A stretch of DNA of 60,668 nucleotides. Origin: an uncultured Fluviicola sp. (lineage in GTDB: Bacteria > Bacteroidota > Bacteroidia > Flavobacteriales_D > Crocinitomicaceae). Each line of letters opens with the position of its first letter. The first letter of the stretch is position 1. The position numbers and the translations under genes were made by a program. This document shows positions 7,746-16,834 of the stretch, piece after piece. A model generated the notes under the pieces. It did no database searches and was not told the origin of the DNA. It was given only the letters and a program-made list of their open reading frames with translations. The DNA lies in NCBI RefSeq assembly GCF_902168135.1, contig NZ_CABHOL010000046.1:1-60668 (forward strand). Reading direction: 5' to 3'.

Positions 7746-10532
7746 ATGTCTGAGAGATACATTCACATCAAAGGCGCACGCGTCAATAACCTTAAAAATC
7801 TGGAAGTTAAGATCGAACATGGTAAGTTTACTGTTATCACAGGACTGTCCGGTTCCGGGAAATCTTCCCTGGCATTCGATACCCTTTATGCAGAAGGACA
7901 AAGACGGTATATCGAAAGTTTATCTTCCTATGCGAGACAGTTCCTTGGGAAATTAGACAAACCAGAAACGGATTTCATCAAGGGAATTGCCCCTGCAATT
8001 GCTATTCAGCAAAAAGTAATTACTAATAATCCGCGATCAACAGTTGGTACAACAACAGAGATCTACGATTACCTGAAAATATTATTCGCACGGATCGGAA
8101 AAACCTTCTCTCCCATTTCCGGAAATGAAGTCAGAAAAGATTCCGTGACAGATGTCATCAATTACATTTCCAGCCTGGAAAATGACATCCGCTTGTTGAT
8201 TACAGCTCCTTTTCCCTCCCTGGAAAAATATGGCGTTGAAAAAACGTTAAAACTACTGAAAGAACAAGGTTATGTCCGTGTCATGCACAACCACGAACTC
8301 AAGCAGCTGGAAGATCTCCAGGCAAAAGACCTGAAAGTTTCCGATGCTATTCAGATTGTTATTGACCGGATCGTAACCCAGGAAATGGATAATGATTTCT
8401 CCGGGCGGTTAGGAGATTCCATTCAGCTTGCTTTTATGGAGGGTCACGGAGATTGTTCGGTGATCCACATGGGAAGCATGGAAGAACGAACTTTTTCCAA
8501 TCGGTTTGAATTGGATAACATGACGTTTGTAGAACCATCTCCTCACCTCTTCACCTTCAACAATCCATTCGGCGCGTGCAAAACCTGCGAAGGCTACGGA
8601 TCCATTATCGGGATTGACCCGAATTTAGTGATTCCTGATCCGAGTTTAAGTGTTTACGAAGGTGCGGTTGTTCCCTGGAAAGGCGAAGTAATGGGTGAAT
8701 ACAAAGACGAATTGGTAAGAAATGCCCGGAAATTCGATTTCCCGATCCATCGTCCGGTGGAAGAATTAACGGAAGAACAATTGGAATTGCTGTGGAACGG
8801 TAACAGTCACTTCGCAGGAATCAACGGTTTCTTCAAATTCGTGGAGAGCCAATCCTATAAAATTCAGTACCGTGTACTGCTTTCCCGCTACAGGGGAAAA
8901 ACGCTTTGCCCGGAATGTCACGGAACACGCCTGAGAGAAGACGCGAACTACGTAAAGGTCGGCGGAATCAGCATCAAAGAATTGGTTTTAATGCCCATAG
9001 AAAACGCTTTGAAATTCTTTGAGAACCTGGAAGTCGATCCCCTGGAATTAAAAATAACGAACCGTATTTTGCCGGAAATCACTCAGCGGCTTTCCTTCCT
9101 GACAGAAGTCGGACTTGGCTACTTAACATTGAACCGTGCTGCAAATACGCTTTCGGGAGGGGAATCCCAACGGATTAACCTGGCAACATCCCTGGGAAGT
9201 AGTTTGGTAGGTTCCATGTACATTCTTGATGAGCCGAGTATCGGGCTTCACCCAAGAGACACGGAGCGATTGATCGGGGTTTTGAAAAAACTGCGCGATA
9301 TCGGGAATACCGTAATTGTAGTAGAACACGAAGAAGACATGATGCTTCATGCAGATGAGATCATCGATATTGGTCCGGCTGCCGGAAAGTTCGGTGGAGA
9401 AGTCGTTTTCCAGGGGAAATTTGATGCACTCAAAAAAAACGACACCAGTCTTACCACTCAATACTTAACAGGAGTGCGTGAAATTCCTGTTCCTGCAAAA
9501 CGCCGCAATGGAAAGAACAAGATTTCTGTTATCGGGGCAAAAGAGCACAACCTGAAAAATGTTTCGGTTGACTTCCCGTTGAACCGAATTGTAGCAGTCA
9601 CCGGAGTCAGTGGTTCCGGGAAATCCACATTGGTGAAAGAGATCCTTTACCCGGGAATCCGTAAGTACCTCGGACAATTCGGTGACCACCAGGGAAATGT
9701 GAAACGCATCGAGGGAGATCTTTCCAGTATTGCCGAAATCGAATTGATCGACCAGAATCCGATCGGGAAATCTTCCAGGAGTAACCCGGTAACTTATGTA
9801 AAAGCATTCGACGATATCCGTGAATTATTTGCCAAGCAAAATGCAGCAAAGCACAATGGTTACAAACCCGGATTTTTCTCTTTTAACGTAGAAGGAGGCC
9901 GCTGTGAAATGTGTGAAGGAGAAGGTGTTGTAACAGTGAGCATGCAGTTCATGGCCGATGTACATTTGGTGTGTGAAACCTGTGGCGGAAGCCGTTACCG
10001 CCAGGAAGCCCTCGAAGTCCTCTACCGTGACAAGAATATTTCAGATATTCTGAATATGGATATATCTTCCGCCCTGGCATTTTTCAAGGAAGGAAAAGAC
10101 AAATTGGAAGAAAAGATCGTGCAGAAAATCCAGCCGCTGGAAGATGTTGGTTTGGGTTACCTGCAAATGGGACAATCCAGCAGTTCATTGAGCGGTGGTG
10201 AAGCACAACGCGTGAAACTCGCTTCTTTCCTGATCAAAGGCGCACAGAAAAGCAATAAGACCTTATTCATTTTTGATGAACCTACAACGGGACTGCATTT
10301 CTTCGATATCGAGAAATTACTGATCGCTTTCAATCGCCTGGTTGACGACGGGCATTCCATTATCGTAATCGAACATAACATGGATGTAATTAAAGCAGCG
10401 GACTGGATCATTGACATTGGTCCGGAAGGTGGAATCAATGGCGGGAACATTCAATTTACAGGTACTCCGGAGGAATTGGCAGCAGTAAAAGACAATTATA
10501 CCGGAATGCACTTAAAGCATAAATTGAAGTAA
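7746..10532 (+). CDS. uvrA: excinuclease ABC subunit A
   Basis: UvrA is the damage-recognition ATPase of nucleotide excision repair; it works as a dimer and loads UvrB. Two ABC cassettes are visible, with Walker [10 protein letters not shown] near the N-terminus and GVSGSGKST near the middle. ABC signatures ([20 protein letters not shown]) and Walker B strands (YILDEPS, FIFDEPT) follow. Zinc-site cysteine pairs are CKTC, CPEC, CEMC and CETC. The frame extends to a TTG at 7656, but the ATG at 7746 gives the conserved [18 protein letters not shown] start and 928 residues, the usual length. The gene stands alone. Confidence 0.97.
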   Translation: MSERYIHIKGARVNNLKNLEVKIEHGKFTVITGLSGSGKSSLAFDTLYAEGQRRYIESLSSYARQFLGKLDKPETDFIKGIAPAIAIQQKVITNNPRSTVGTTTEIYDYLKILFARIGKTFSPISGNEVRKDSVTDVINYISSLENDIRLLITAPFPSLEKYGVEKTLKLLKEQGYVRVMHNHELKQLEDLQAKDLKVSDAIQIVIDRIVTQEMDNDFSGRLGDSIQLAFMEGHGDCSVIHMGSMEERTFSNRFELDNMTFVEPSPHLFTFNNPFGACKTCEGYGSIIGIDPNLVIPDPSLSVYEGAVVPWKGEVMGEYKDELVRNARKFDFPIHRPVEELTEEQLELLWNGNSHFAGINGFFKFVESQSYKIQYRVLLSRYRGKTLCPECHGTRLREDANYVKVGGISIKELVLMPIENALKFFENLEVDPLELKITNRILPEITQRLSFLTEVGLGYLTLNRAANTLSGGESQRINLATSLGSSLVGSMYILDEPSIGLHPRDTERLIGVLKKLRDIGNTVIVVEHEEDMMLHADEIIDIGPAAGKFGGEVVFQGKFDALKKNDTSLTTQYLTGVREIPVPAKRRNGKNKISVIGAKEHNLKNVSVDFPLNRIVAVTGVSGSGKSTLVKEILYPGIRKYLGQFGDHQGNVKRIEGDLSSIAEIELIDQNPIGKSSRSNPVTYVKAFDDIRELFAKQNAAKHNGYKPGFFSFNVEGGRCEMCEGEGVVTVSMQFMADVHLVCETCGGSRYRQEALEVLYRDKNISDILNMDISSALAFFKEGKDKLEEKIVQKIQPLEDVGLGYLQMGQSSSSLSGGEAQRVKLASFLIKGAQKSNKTLFIFDEPTTGLHFFDIEKLLIAFNRLVDDGHSIIVIEHNMDVIKAADWIIDIGPEGGINGGNIQFTGTPEELAAVKDNYTGMHLKHKLK

Positions 10533-10682
10533 AATCAGCGCTTGAACCGATTCAAAATCATTACTTAAAGCATTTCTTTAAGTGACACTTATTAATCGAT
10601 GAAACAAGTATTTTACCCGACGAAAACTACAAGAAACAGAAACCTTGTTGAGAAAAAAAAGAGAATAGCTTACCTTAGTCGT

Positions 10683-10886
10683 ATGATTTCAAGGTTAAAA
10701 ATATTTTGCTTCACACTATTCATTATTAACGGGTTACAATCCTGTTCTACTGAATCAGAAGTGCACGATCAGAACGTTTCTCCGCTTTCCGTTAAGGACT
10801 ATATCGCCGAAGGAGAAAACGATGATTACACAGCTTCGGCTGAAGATTTAAAAGTGCAGTTCCACGGTTGTAAAGCGCATCAATAG
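10683..10886 (+). CDS. small predicted lipoprotein
   Basis: This is a 67-residue protein with a short basic start, a hydrophobic segment (IFCFTLFIINGL) and a lipobox LQSC (cysteine about residue 21), then an acidic tail. The frame opens at 10599, but the ATG at 10683 places the lipoprotein signal correctly. I recognise no family. It sits alone, and a bidirectional hairpin closes it at 10961. Its function is unknown. Confidence 0.55.
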   Translation: MISRLKIFCFTLFIINGLQSCSTESEVHDQNVSPLSVKDYIAEGENDDYTASAEDLKVQFHGCKAHQ

Positions 10887-10960
10887 AACCTTAACCATTG
10901 CTTGTGCTGAGCTTGTCACTTCAAGCCGTGTCATACGCAACAGCATGGGCACAAAGAATT

Positions 10961-10998
10961 AAAAAACGACGGATAACTTGGGTTATTCGTCGTTTTTT
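10961..10998. terminator. bidirectional terminator overlapping a stop codon
   Basis: A long stem (10961-10977 with 10982-10998: AAAAAACGACG against CGTCGTTTTTT, extended by ATAAC/TTAT with small mismatches) has T runs on both strands. On the minus strand the hairpin contains the last codons and the stop of the symporter gene. Confidence 0.8.
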
Positions 10999-12536
10999 GC
11001 TACAATAAGTTCTCCCTCGCTTCTGGCTATAACTGCTGATGCCAGGCAATTTCCAAGCACATTAACGGAAGTCCGGGCCATATCCATCAAAGCATCTATA
11101 CCCAAAATAATACCGGCCTTTTCTACGCTGATCCCTAAATGCTTGTAATCCATCAAAGTTGTAGTCAAGATCACAAAAGAGGCTCCGCGAACTCCCGCCA
11201 CACCTTTACTCGTAAGCATCAGGGTGAGGCAAATCGCAATCTGTTGGCCAATAGTCAGGTCCACTCCGCTCATTTGAGCTACGAAAACGGTTGCCATAGA
11301 TAAGTACAAGGTTGTCCCGTCCAGATTAAACGAATACCCCGTCGGAATTACAAACCCTACTATTTTTTTAGGAACACCGAAACGTTCCATATTCTCCAAT
11401 GCTTTAGGCAAGGCTGCTTCACTGCTGGCAGTTGCAAACGCAATAGAGATCGGCTCTGTTACGGCTTTGAGGAATTGGCGTATCGGTACTTTTGACAGCA
11501 ATGCTATCGGAAGGAGTACCACCAATACAAAAATGATCAGCGTTACGTATAATGTTGCCACCAGTTTCATCAGATTCCCCAACACCTCCGTTCCGGAATT
11601 GGCGACCGTATAAGCAATGGAACCAAAGACCGCCAGCGGTGCCACATACATGACCAGGTCTGTAAACTTAAACATGACTTCCGACAAACTTTCCATCCAG
11701 TTGAGCATTGTTTCTTTATGCTTCAGGTTTTGTACCAAACTCAAAGCAATGGCAAAGATCAATGAGAAAATTACGATCTGAAGCACCTGGTTCTCCACAA
11801 TTGACTTGGCAAAGTTCTCCGGGAAAATATCCACCAAATGGTCTTTCGGTTTTTCCAATTGAGCTAGCAGATCAGCAGATTTTTCTTTCATTTTTTCAGT
11901 GACTTCAACCTGCTGCACTCCCTTCCCTGCCTGGGAAATATTGATTGCCGCCAATCCAAGGAAAAGCGCAAAAGTGGTTACAATCTCAAAATAAATGATA
12001 CTCTTTAAACCGATACGTCCAACTTGTTTTAAGTTTCCGTGTCCGGCAATTCCTACAACTAAAGTCGAGAACAGCAATGGAGCAACCAGTGTTTTGATCA
12101 GACGCAGGAAAATGTCTCCGAAACGTTTCAATTCCAACGACATTTCCGGGAAGTCGAGACCGAAAGAAACACCGATAATCATGGATGAGAAGATCCAAAG
12201 CGACAGTTTCTTGCTGCGCATGGAATAGGCAATCAACCCGCCCATAAGTATGATTTTCAAAAGGAATGCACTAAATGCAAGTGAATCCACCAACATTCTT
12301 TCCAGGTAAAGCAAACCGGCAACGGCGAGATACATTGCCAGGTAGTAAACCAAATTTCTTTTGGCCCTGAAAAAGTACAATCCGGCAACCACGCCGCCAA
12401 CAAAAGTCCCGACTAAGGTCCCAAGGATCAATAATCCGACAGGATCTACCTCATGATTAAATATTCGGACCAGGAATAAGATGGTATAAAACACAACCAA
12501 CGTAAGAAGCAGGGTAATTAATTTCTTGTTTTTCAT
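10983..12536 (-). CDS. dicarboxylate/amino acid:cation symporter (SDF/DAACS family)
   Basis: This is a secondary transporter that takes up glutamate, aspartate or C4-dicarboxylates with Na+ or H+. The hallmark hairpin-loop motif SSEAALPKAL and the cation/substrate motif FNLDGT are present. It has the helices of the GltPh fold, plus about 120 extra residues at the N-terminus forming further hydrophobic helices. This makes it 517 residues, against about 420-450 for GltP. The insert between about residues 205 and 240 is charged and helical. It is monocistronic, converging on the small lipoprotein gene through a shared hairpin. Substrate preference is not determinable here. Confidence 0.9.
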   Translation of the reverse strand: MKNKKLITLLLTLVVFYTILFLVRIFNHEVDPVGLLILGTLVGTFVGGVVAGLYFFRAKRNLVYYLAMYLAVAGLLYLERMLVDSLAFSAFLLKIILMGGLIAYSMRSKKLSLWIFSSMIIGVSFGLDFPEMSLELKRFGDIFLRLIKTLVAPLLFSTLVVGIAGHGNLKQVGRIGLKSIIYFEIVTTFALFLGLAAINISQAGKGVQQVEVTEKMKEKSADLLAQLEKPKDHLVDIFPENFAKSIVENQVLQIVIFSLIFAIALSLVQNLKHKETMLNWMESLSEVMFKFTDLVMYVAPLAVFGSIAYTVANSGTEVLGNLMKLVATLYVTLIIFVLVVLLPIALLSKVPIRQFLKAVTEPISIAFATASSEAALPKALENMERFGVPKKIVGFVIPTGYSFNLDGTTLYLSMATVFVAQMSGVDLTIGQQIAICLTLMLTSKGVAGVRGASFVILTTTLMDYKHLGISVEKAGIILGIDALMDMARTSVNVLGNCLASAVIARSEGELIVAKNDE

Positions 12537-12788
12537 GAAGAATCTTTAAACCGAATTTCGCGGTGACCACAAATTTAGCAGTATAATGAAGAAAACAAAA
12601 CGGTTTTTTTCAATCCGGCATTCACTTCAAAGCCTAATTTAAGTTATAAAAGATCATTTTTTTTGAAAAAAAACAAATTCATAGTGCTTGTCTAAGGAAT
12701 ATTTGTAATATTGCAACATCGTTATTAAAATCACATTGCATTTTCGCAAGTATTCAGTCGAATACAAACAACTAGTCCAAAATTTTAT

Positions 12789-14624
12789 ATGAATAAAAAA
12801 GACTTAGACGGTAAGTTATTACCAGAATTAAGGGAAATTGCTAAATCTCTGGGAGTAAAGAAAGTAGAATCATTCAAGAAAAATGAATTGATCGAACAAA
12901 TCCAGGCAAATTCAGCAAGCACTACAACTACTGAAACCGAAAAGGCTCCGGCTAAACCGAAGGCAAAGAAAGCTGCTGAATCGAAAGCACAAGCTCCTGC
13001 CACTGATTTATTTTCTACAGAGACTCCGGAAACCGCTAAAACTGAACCAACGGAAGTTAAGCAGGAAACACCGGTATCAAAGGAAAAACGCAAACGCATT
13101 TCAACACCTGAGGCAGCCGCGACGGAAATCAAAGCAGAACCGCTAACGGAAGAGAAAACAGAAGCTCCGAAAGTCGCAGAATCAGGAACTCAGGAGGATA
13201 AAACTGCCGATAAACCCAAGCCTTTTGAACGTTTATTGAATAAAAAGCCGCAAAACCAAAATCAGCAGAATCCGCAGAATCAGCGCAACCAAAATCAAAA
13301 TCGCCAGAATCAGCAAAATCAAAATAGTCAGGGCGAAAACCAAAATACTCAGAACAATCCTCAAAACCAGGAGCGTCAGAACAATAATAATCAGCAGCGC
13401 AACCAGAACAATGGCAATCAGCGCAATCAGAACCAGAACCAAAATCGCCAGCAGCATCAAAATCAGGCTCAGCAAGAAGAAAAAGTGGATGAAGAAGCTT
13501 ACAACTTAGTTGGGATTGTTACAGCTGAGGGTGTTTTGGAAGTAATCCAGGATGGATACGGGTTTTTGCGTTCTTCCGATTATAACTACCTGCCGTCTCC
13601 GGATGACGTGTACGTTTCTCAAAGCCAGATCAAATTGTTCGGTTTGAAGACCGGAGATACGGTTAGAGGGACAATCCGTCCGCCAAGAGAAGGTGAAAAA
13701 TTCTTCCCGCTGGTAAAAGTAGATTCAATCAACGGAAGAGATCCGGGTTACATCCGCGATCGCGTTCCATTTGAATACCTGACACCTTTGTTCCCGGACG
13801 AAAAGTTCAAATTAACGGGACATAAGGACGAATCCATGTCGACACGTGTAATGGACCTGTTCGCTCCTATCGGTAAAGGTCAGCGCGGAATGATCGTGGC
13901 TCAGCCTAAAACAGGTAAAACCATGTTATTGAAAGATGTAGCGAATGCAATTGCTGCGAATCACCCGGAAGTTTACCTGATTGTTTTATTGATTGACGAA
14001 CGCCCGGAAGAGGTTACGGATATGGCCCGAAGTGTAAAAGCAGAAGTAGTTGCTTCTACTTTTGACGAACCGGCTGACCGCCACGTAAAAGTTGCCAACA
14101 TTGTATTGGAAAAAGCAAAACGAATGGTTGAATGCGGTCACGATGTAGTGATCCTATTGGATTCCATCACACGTTTGGCTCGTGCATACAACACGGTTTC
14201 TCCTGCTTCAGGAAAAGTGCTTTCAGGTGGTGTTGATGCAAATGCATTACACAAACCGAAACGTTTCTTCGGTGCTGCGCGAAAAATTGAGAACGGTGGT
14301 TCCCTTTCTATTCTTGCAACTGCATTAACGGAAACAGGTTCTAAAATGGACGAAGTAATCTTCGAAGAATTTAAAGGTACGGGTAATATGGAGCTTCAGC
14401 TGGATCGTAAGATCTCCAACAGAAGGATTTACCCGGCTATCGACATCATTGCGTCAGGAACACGCCGCGAAGATTTGCTGGTAGGGAGAGATGTACTTCA
14501 AAGAGTTTGGTTACTTCGAAAGTTCATTGCAGACATGAACCCGGTAGAAGCAATGGAGTTCGTAAAAGGACACATGGACAATACCCGTTCCAACGAAGAG
14601 TTTTTAGTATCAATGAATTCATAA
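12789..14624 (+). CDS. rho: transcription termination factor Rho with Asn/Gln-rich insert
   Basis: Rho is a hexameric RNA-dependent helicase that ends transcription. The order is a Rho_N (SAP-like) start (residues 1-40, [20 protein letters not shown]), a Lys/Ala/Glu-rich linker (40-148), an extreme Asn/Gln-rich tract (about 149-232), the cold-shock RNA-binding domain (about 240-310, [15 protein letters not shown]) and the RecA-type ATPase (Walker A QPKTGKT near 371-377, then [12 protein letters not shown]). The total of 611 residues exceeds the 420 of E. coli Rho entirely because of the linker and N/Q tract. Such inserts are known in Rho from several phyla. A 252-bp upstream region and a strong terminator show it is transcribed alone. 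Confidence 0.96.
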   Translation: MNKKDLDGKLLPELREIAKSLGVKKVESFKKNELIEQIQANSASTTTTETEKAPAKPKAKKAAESKAQAPATDLFSTETPETAKTEPTEVKQETPVSKEKRKRISTPEAAATEIKAEPLTEEKTEAPKVAESGTQEDKTADKPKPFERLLNKKPQNQNQQNPQNQRNQNQNRQNQQNQNSQGENQNTQNNPQNQERQNNNNQQRNQNNGNQRNQNQNQNRQQHQNQAQQEEKVDEEAYNLVGIVTAEGVLEVIQDGYGFLRSSDYNYLPSPDDVYVSQSQIKLFGLKTGDTVRGTIRPPREGEKFFPLVKVDSINGRDPGYIRDRVPFEYLTPLFPDEKFKLTGHKDESMSTRVMDLFAPIGKGQRGMIVAQPKTGKTMLLKDVANAIAANHPEVYLIVLLIDERPEEVTDMARSVKAEVVASTFDEPADRHVKVANIVLEKAKRMVECGHDVVILLDSITRLARAYNTVSPASGKVLSGGVDANALHKPKRFFGAARKIENGGSLSILATALTETGSKMDEVIFEEFKGTGNMELQLDRKISNRRIYPAIDIIASGTRREDLLVGRDVLQRVWLLRKFIADMNPVEAMEFVKGHMDNTRSNEEFLVSMNS

Positions 14625-14631
14625 TATCTTG

Positions 14632-14662
14632 AATCCTTCCGGGCCAGCCGGAAGGATTTTTT
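14632..14662 (+). terminator. Rho-independent terminator of rho
   Basis: A perfect 11-bp stem (14632-14642 with 14648-14658), a five-base loop and a T-rich tail begin 7 bp after the rho stop. Confidence 0.9.
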
Positions 14663-14672
14663 CTTTTATCAC

Positions 14673-15245
14673 ATGCGCACATCAACAAAAATTGCATTAT
14701 TGTTTGCAGGTATTTGGTTTTTAGGAAAATACTGCTTCTTTTATTTCCAGGTACTTCAAACTACCGAAAAATATCCTATCCAGGTAATGTGGAATATCCT
14801 TTGCCTCCTTTTGGCAATGTCTATCGGAAGTATTATTGAGAAAAGAAAAGAAATCAGAAGTGAAAGCACCGCTTTGGGCGATATCAAATCCATTCTGGGA
14901 ATTGGAATGATTTATACCCTGGTTGTTGGCGGATTGATCTACCTGTATTATGCCAAAATTGATCCTGCATACAATGAGAACCAGATAGCAGTAATCCAGG
15001 AATCCATGGAAAAAATGGTTGAAAACCCGGAAGAACTGAAAAAATTCAAAGCGGAAAGACCGGAATTCGAAGCTTTCTCAAAAGAAGAAATCCTCGAAAA
15101 ATCTGCTGAAAGCATTCGTCCGTGGTATCAGGCAAGCACAGTAATGACCATCTCCCTTTTGGGAATGCTGATGCTCTCCGTAATCAATGCGCTTGTACTA
15201 ACAATTATCTATCGCAGGGTACTTTTCAGACAACCCAAACAGTAG
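14673..15245 (+). CDS. DUF4199-like membrane protein
   Basis: This is a predicted inner-membrane protein of 190 residues with four hydrophobic helices: about 7-25, 37-55, 75-95 and 160-182. A charged amphipathic segment (MEKMVENPEELKKFKAERPEF) lies between helices 3 and 4. This layout, including the small acidic stretch and a W-Y pair before the last helix, matches the DUF4199 family common in Bacteroidota, whose function is not known. It starts just beyond the rho terminator, so it needs its own promoter, which I could not identify. Confidence 0.7.
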   Translation: MRTSTKIALLFAGIWFLGKYCFFYFQVLQTTEKYPIQVMWNILCLLLAMSIGSIIEKRKEIRSESTALGDIKSILGIGMIYTLVVGGLIYLYYAKIDPAYNENQIAVIQESMEKMVENPEELKKFKAERPEFEAFSKEEILEKSAESIRPWYQASTVMTISLLGMLMLSVINALVLTIIYRRVLFRQPKQ

Positions 15246-15292
15246 TATCTGTATCTTTTTAAGATCAACTAATAATCCGCTTAATCTGCGGA

Positions 15293-15332
15293 AAAACAGT
15301 AGGGGCGGAAAATTTTCCGCCCCTACTGTTTT
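15293..15332. repeat. GTAGGGGCG palindrome, copy 1 (AAAATTTT core)
   Basis: This is a perfect 40-bp palindrome centred at 15312/15313: outer arm AAAACA, then GTAGGGGCGG, then the AAAATTTT core. It lies between the convergent ends of the DUF4199 and mpl genes. Confidence 0.95.
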
Positions 15333-15370
15333 AAATTCAATCGATGAATTAGAAATTACCGCTCGTTTAG

Positions 15371-16726
15371 TTATCCAATTAACTCATCCCCCAATTTCTC
15401 ATAATCAATCCCGTCGAAATTCCCCGATGACATCATCAAAAGCACCGAATTATCCCAATTCTTAGCACGAATAAAGTCCAACACTTCCTGTGTGTTGTTT
15501 ACGACCTTCACATTTCCTCCAAAAGCGTCCTGAACCTGCTTGATCGTCAAAGGTTCCAGTTTCTTATGCGCTACAACTGCCGGACTAAAATATACCAGTG
15601 CTTCATCTGCAGCGTTCATTGCGCCGTCATATAACGGTAAAAACTCCTTTCTCAAAGAAGAAAAAGTATGAAGTTCCATACAGGCAACTACATTCCGATT
15701 CGGATATTGTTCCTTAACAGCAGAGGTCGTAGCCTTTAATTTAGACGGAGAATGCGCAAAATCCTTAAACATTGTAAAAGAACCATTTTCTGCTACTTTC
15801 TGAAGCCTCTTCCCTGCTCCTTTGAATGTTTTGATTGCTGTCAGGAAATCGTGATTGGGAATATGCATCGATTCAGCCAAATGCATCGCACCAACAAGGT
15901 TTTGAAGGTTGTGCGCCCCGAAGACGTTCAACTCATATTCTTTTCCTTCGTAAGACATAATTGTTCCGGTTTCTGTTGTCCGGTATACCGGTGTCTGATA
16001 TGGTTTGGTTTCCAATTTAGAAGCAAACTCTTCTCCAAGGCTTTTCACCGCCGGATCTTCCGAGTTGTAGACCAATTTTCCACCTGGTTCAATCACTTCG
16101 CAGAATTTCCGGAACTGGTCCACGTAATTTTCCCACGTTGGAAACACATTGATATGGTCCCAGGCGATCCCACTAATTAAAGCAGTATCCGGTTTGTATA
16201 AATGAAACTTGGGTCTTCTGTCTATCGGTGAACTCAAATACTCATCACCTTCCAGGATCATAAACGCAGCATCTTCTGAAAGTCTCACCATGCAGTCGTA
16301 TCCTTCCAGCTGGGCTCCGACCATATAATCCACGTTCAAGCCTAATTCATTCACAACGTGAAGCAGCATAGAGGTAATAGTCGTTTTACCATGGCTTCCA
16401 CCAATTACAATACGGTATTGGTCTTTGCTTTGCTCATACAGGTATTCCGGGTAAGAATAGATCGGGATGTTCAATTCCTTTGCTTTCAACAGCTCCGGGT
16501 TATCTTCCCGGGCATGCATTCCAAGAATAACAGCATCCAAATCTCCGGTAATCTTTTCCGGGAACCAACCGATTGAAGCAGGCAGAATTCCTTGTTTTTC
16601 CAATCGGGTCCTTGATGGTTCAAATATTTCATCATCGGAACCGGTTACTTTCGCTCCTTTTCGGGACAAAGCAATCGCTAAATTGTGCATTGCACTTCCT
16701 CCAATTGCAATAAAATGAACATTCAT
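15371..16726 (-). CDS. mpl: UDP-N-acetylmuramate:L-Ala-gamma-D-Glu-meso-DAP ligase
   Basis: Mpl is a cytosolic Mur-family ligase that reattaches recycled murein tripeptide to UDP-MurNAc using ATP. Its N-terminal Rossmann motif is HFIAIGGSAMHNLA, the ATP loop is GGSHGKTT, and the central-domain motif is ILEGDEY. The C-terminal region has FKGAGKRLQKV and ELHTFSSLRKEFL, which mark Mpl rather than MurC. The frame extends to an ATG at 16774, but the start at 16726 (MNVHFIAIGG) fits the family better and gives 451 residues. It is flanked on both sides by copies of the palindromic repeat. Confidence 0.88.
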   Translation of the reverse strand: MNVHFIAIGGSAMHNLAIALSRKGAKVTGSDDEIFEPSRTRLEKQGILPASIGWFPEKITGDLDAVILGMHAREDNPELLKAKELNIPIYSYPEYLYEQSKDQYRIVIGGSHGKTTITSMLLHVVNELGLNVDYMVGAQLEGYDCMVRLSEDAAFMILEGDEYLSSPIDRRPKFHLYKPDTALISGIAWDHINVFPTWENYVDQFRKFCEVIEPGGKLVYNSEDPAVKSLGEEFASKLETKPYQTPVYRTTETGTIMSYEGKEYELNVFGAHNLQNLVGAMHLAESMHIPNHDFLTAIKTFKGAGKRLQKVAENGSFTMFKDFAHSPSKLKATTSAVKEQYPNRNVVACMELHTFSSLRKEFLPLYDGAMNAADEALVYFSPAVVAHKKLEPLTIKQVQDAFGGNVKVVNNTQEVLDFIRAKNWDNSVLLMMSSGNFDGIDYEKLGDELIG

Positions 16727-16777
16727 AGACCTGCTATTTAAATTTAGGTCGAAATTAGTGGAATTGAAAGACAATAA

Positions 16778-16815
16778 AACAAGTAGGGGCGGAAAATTTT
16801 CCGCCCCTACTTGTT
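16778..16815. repeat. GTAGGGGCG palindrome, copy 2 (AAAATTTT core)
   Basis: This is a perfect 38-bp palindrome centred at 16796/16797: outer arm AACAA, then GTAGGGGCGG, then AAAATTTT. It lies between the end of the giant TPR gene and the start of mpl, both on the minus strand. Its arms match copy 4 and its core matches copy 1. Confidence 0.95.
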
Positions 16816-16834
16816 CATAATAATAATAACTGTT

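Noticed and set aside
13233-13475. 80-residue minus-strand frame that looks like an all-hydrophobic membrane protein
   Set aside because: It is the exact antisense of the Asn/Gln-rich tract of rho; complements of AAT/CAG-type codons give Ile/Leu/Val codons, which makes a false membrane protein.
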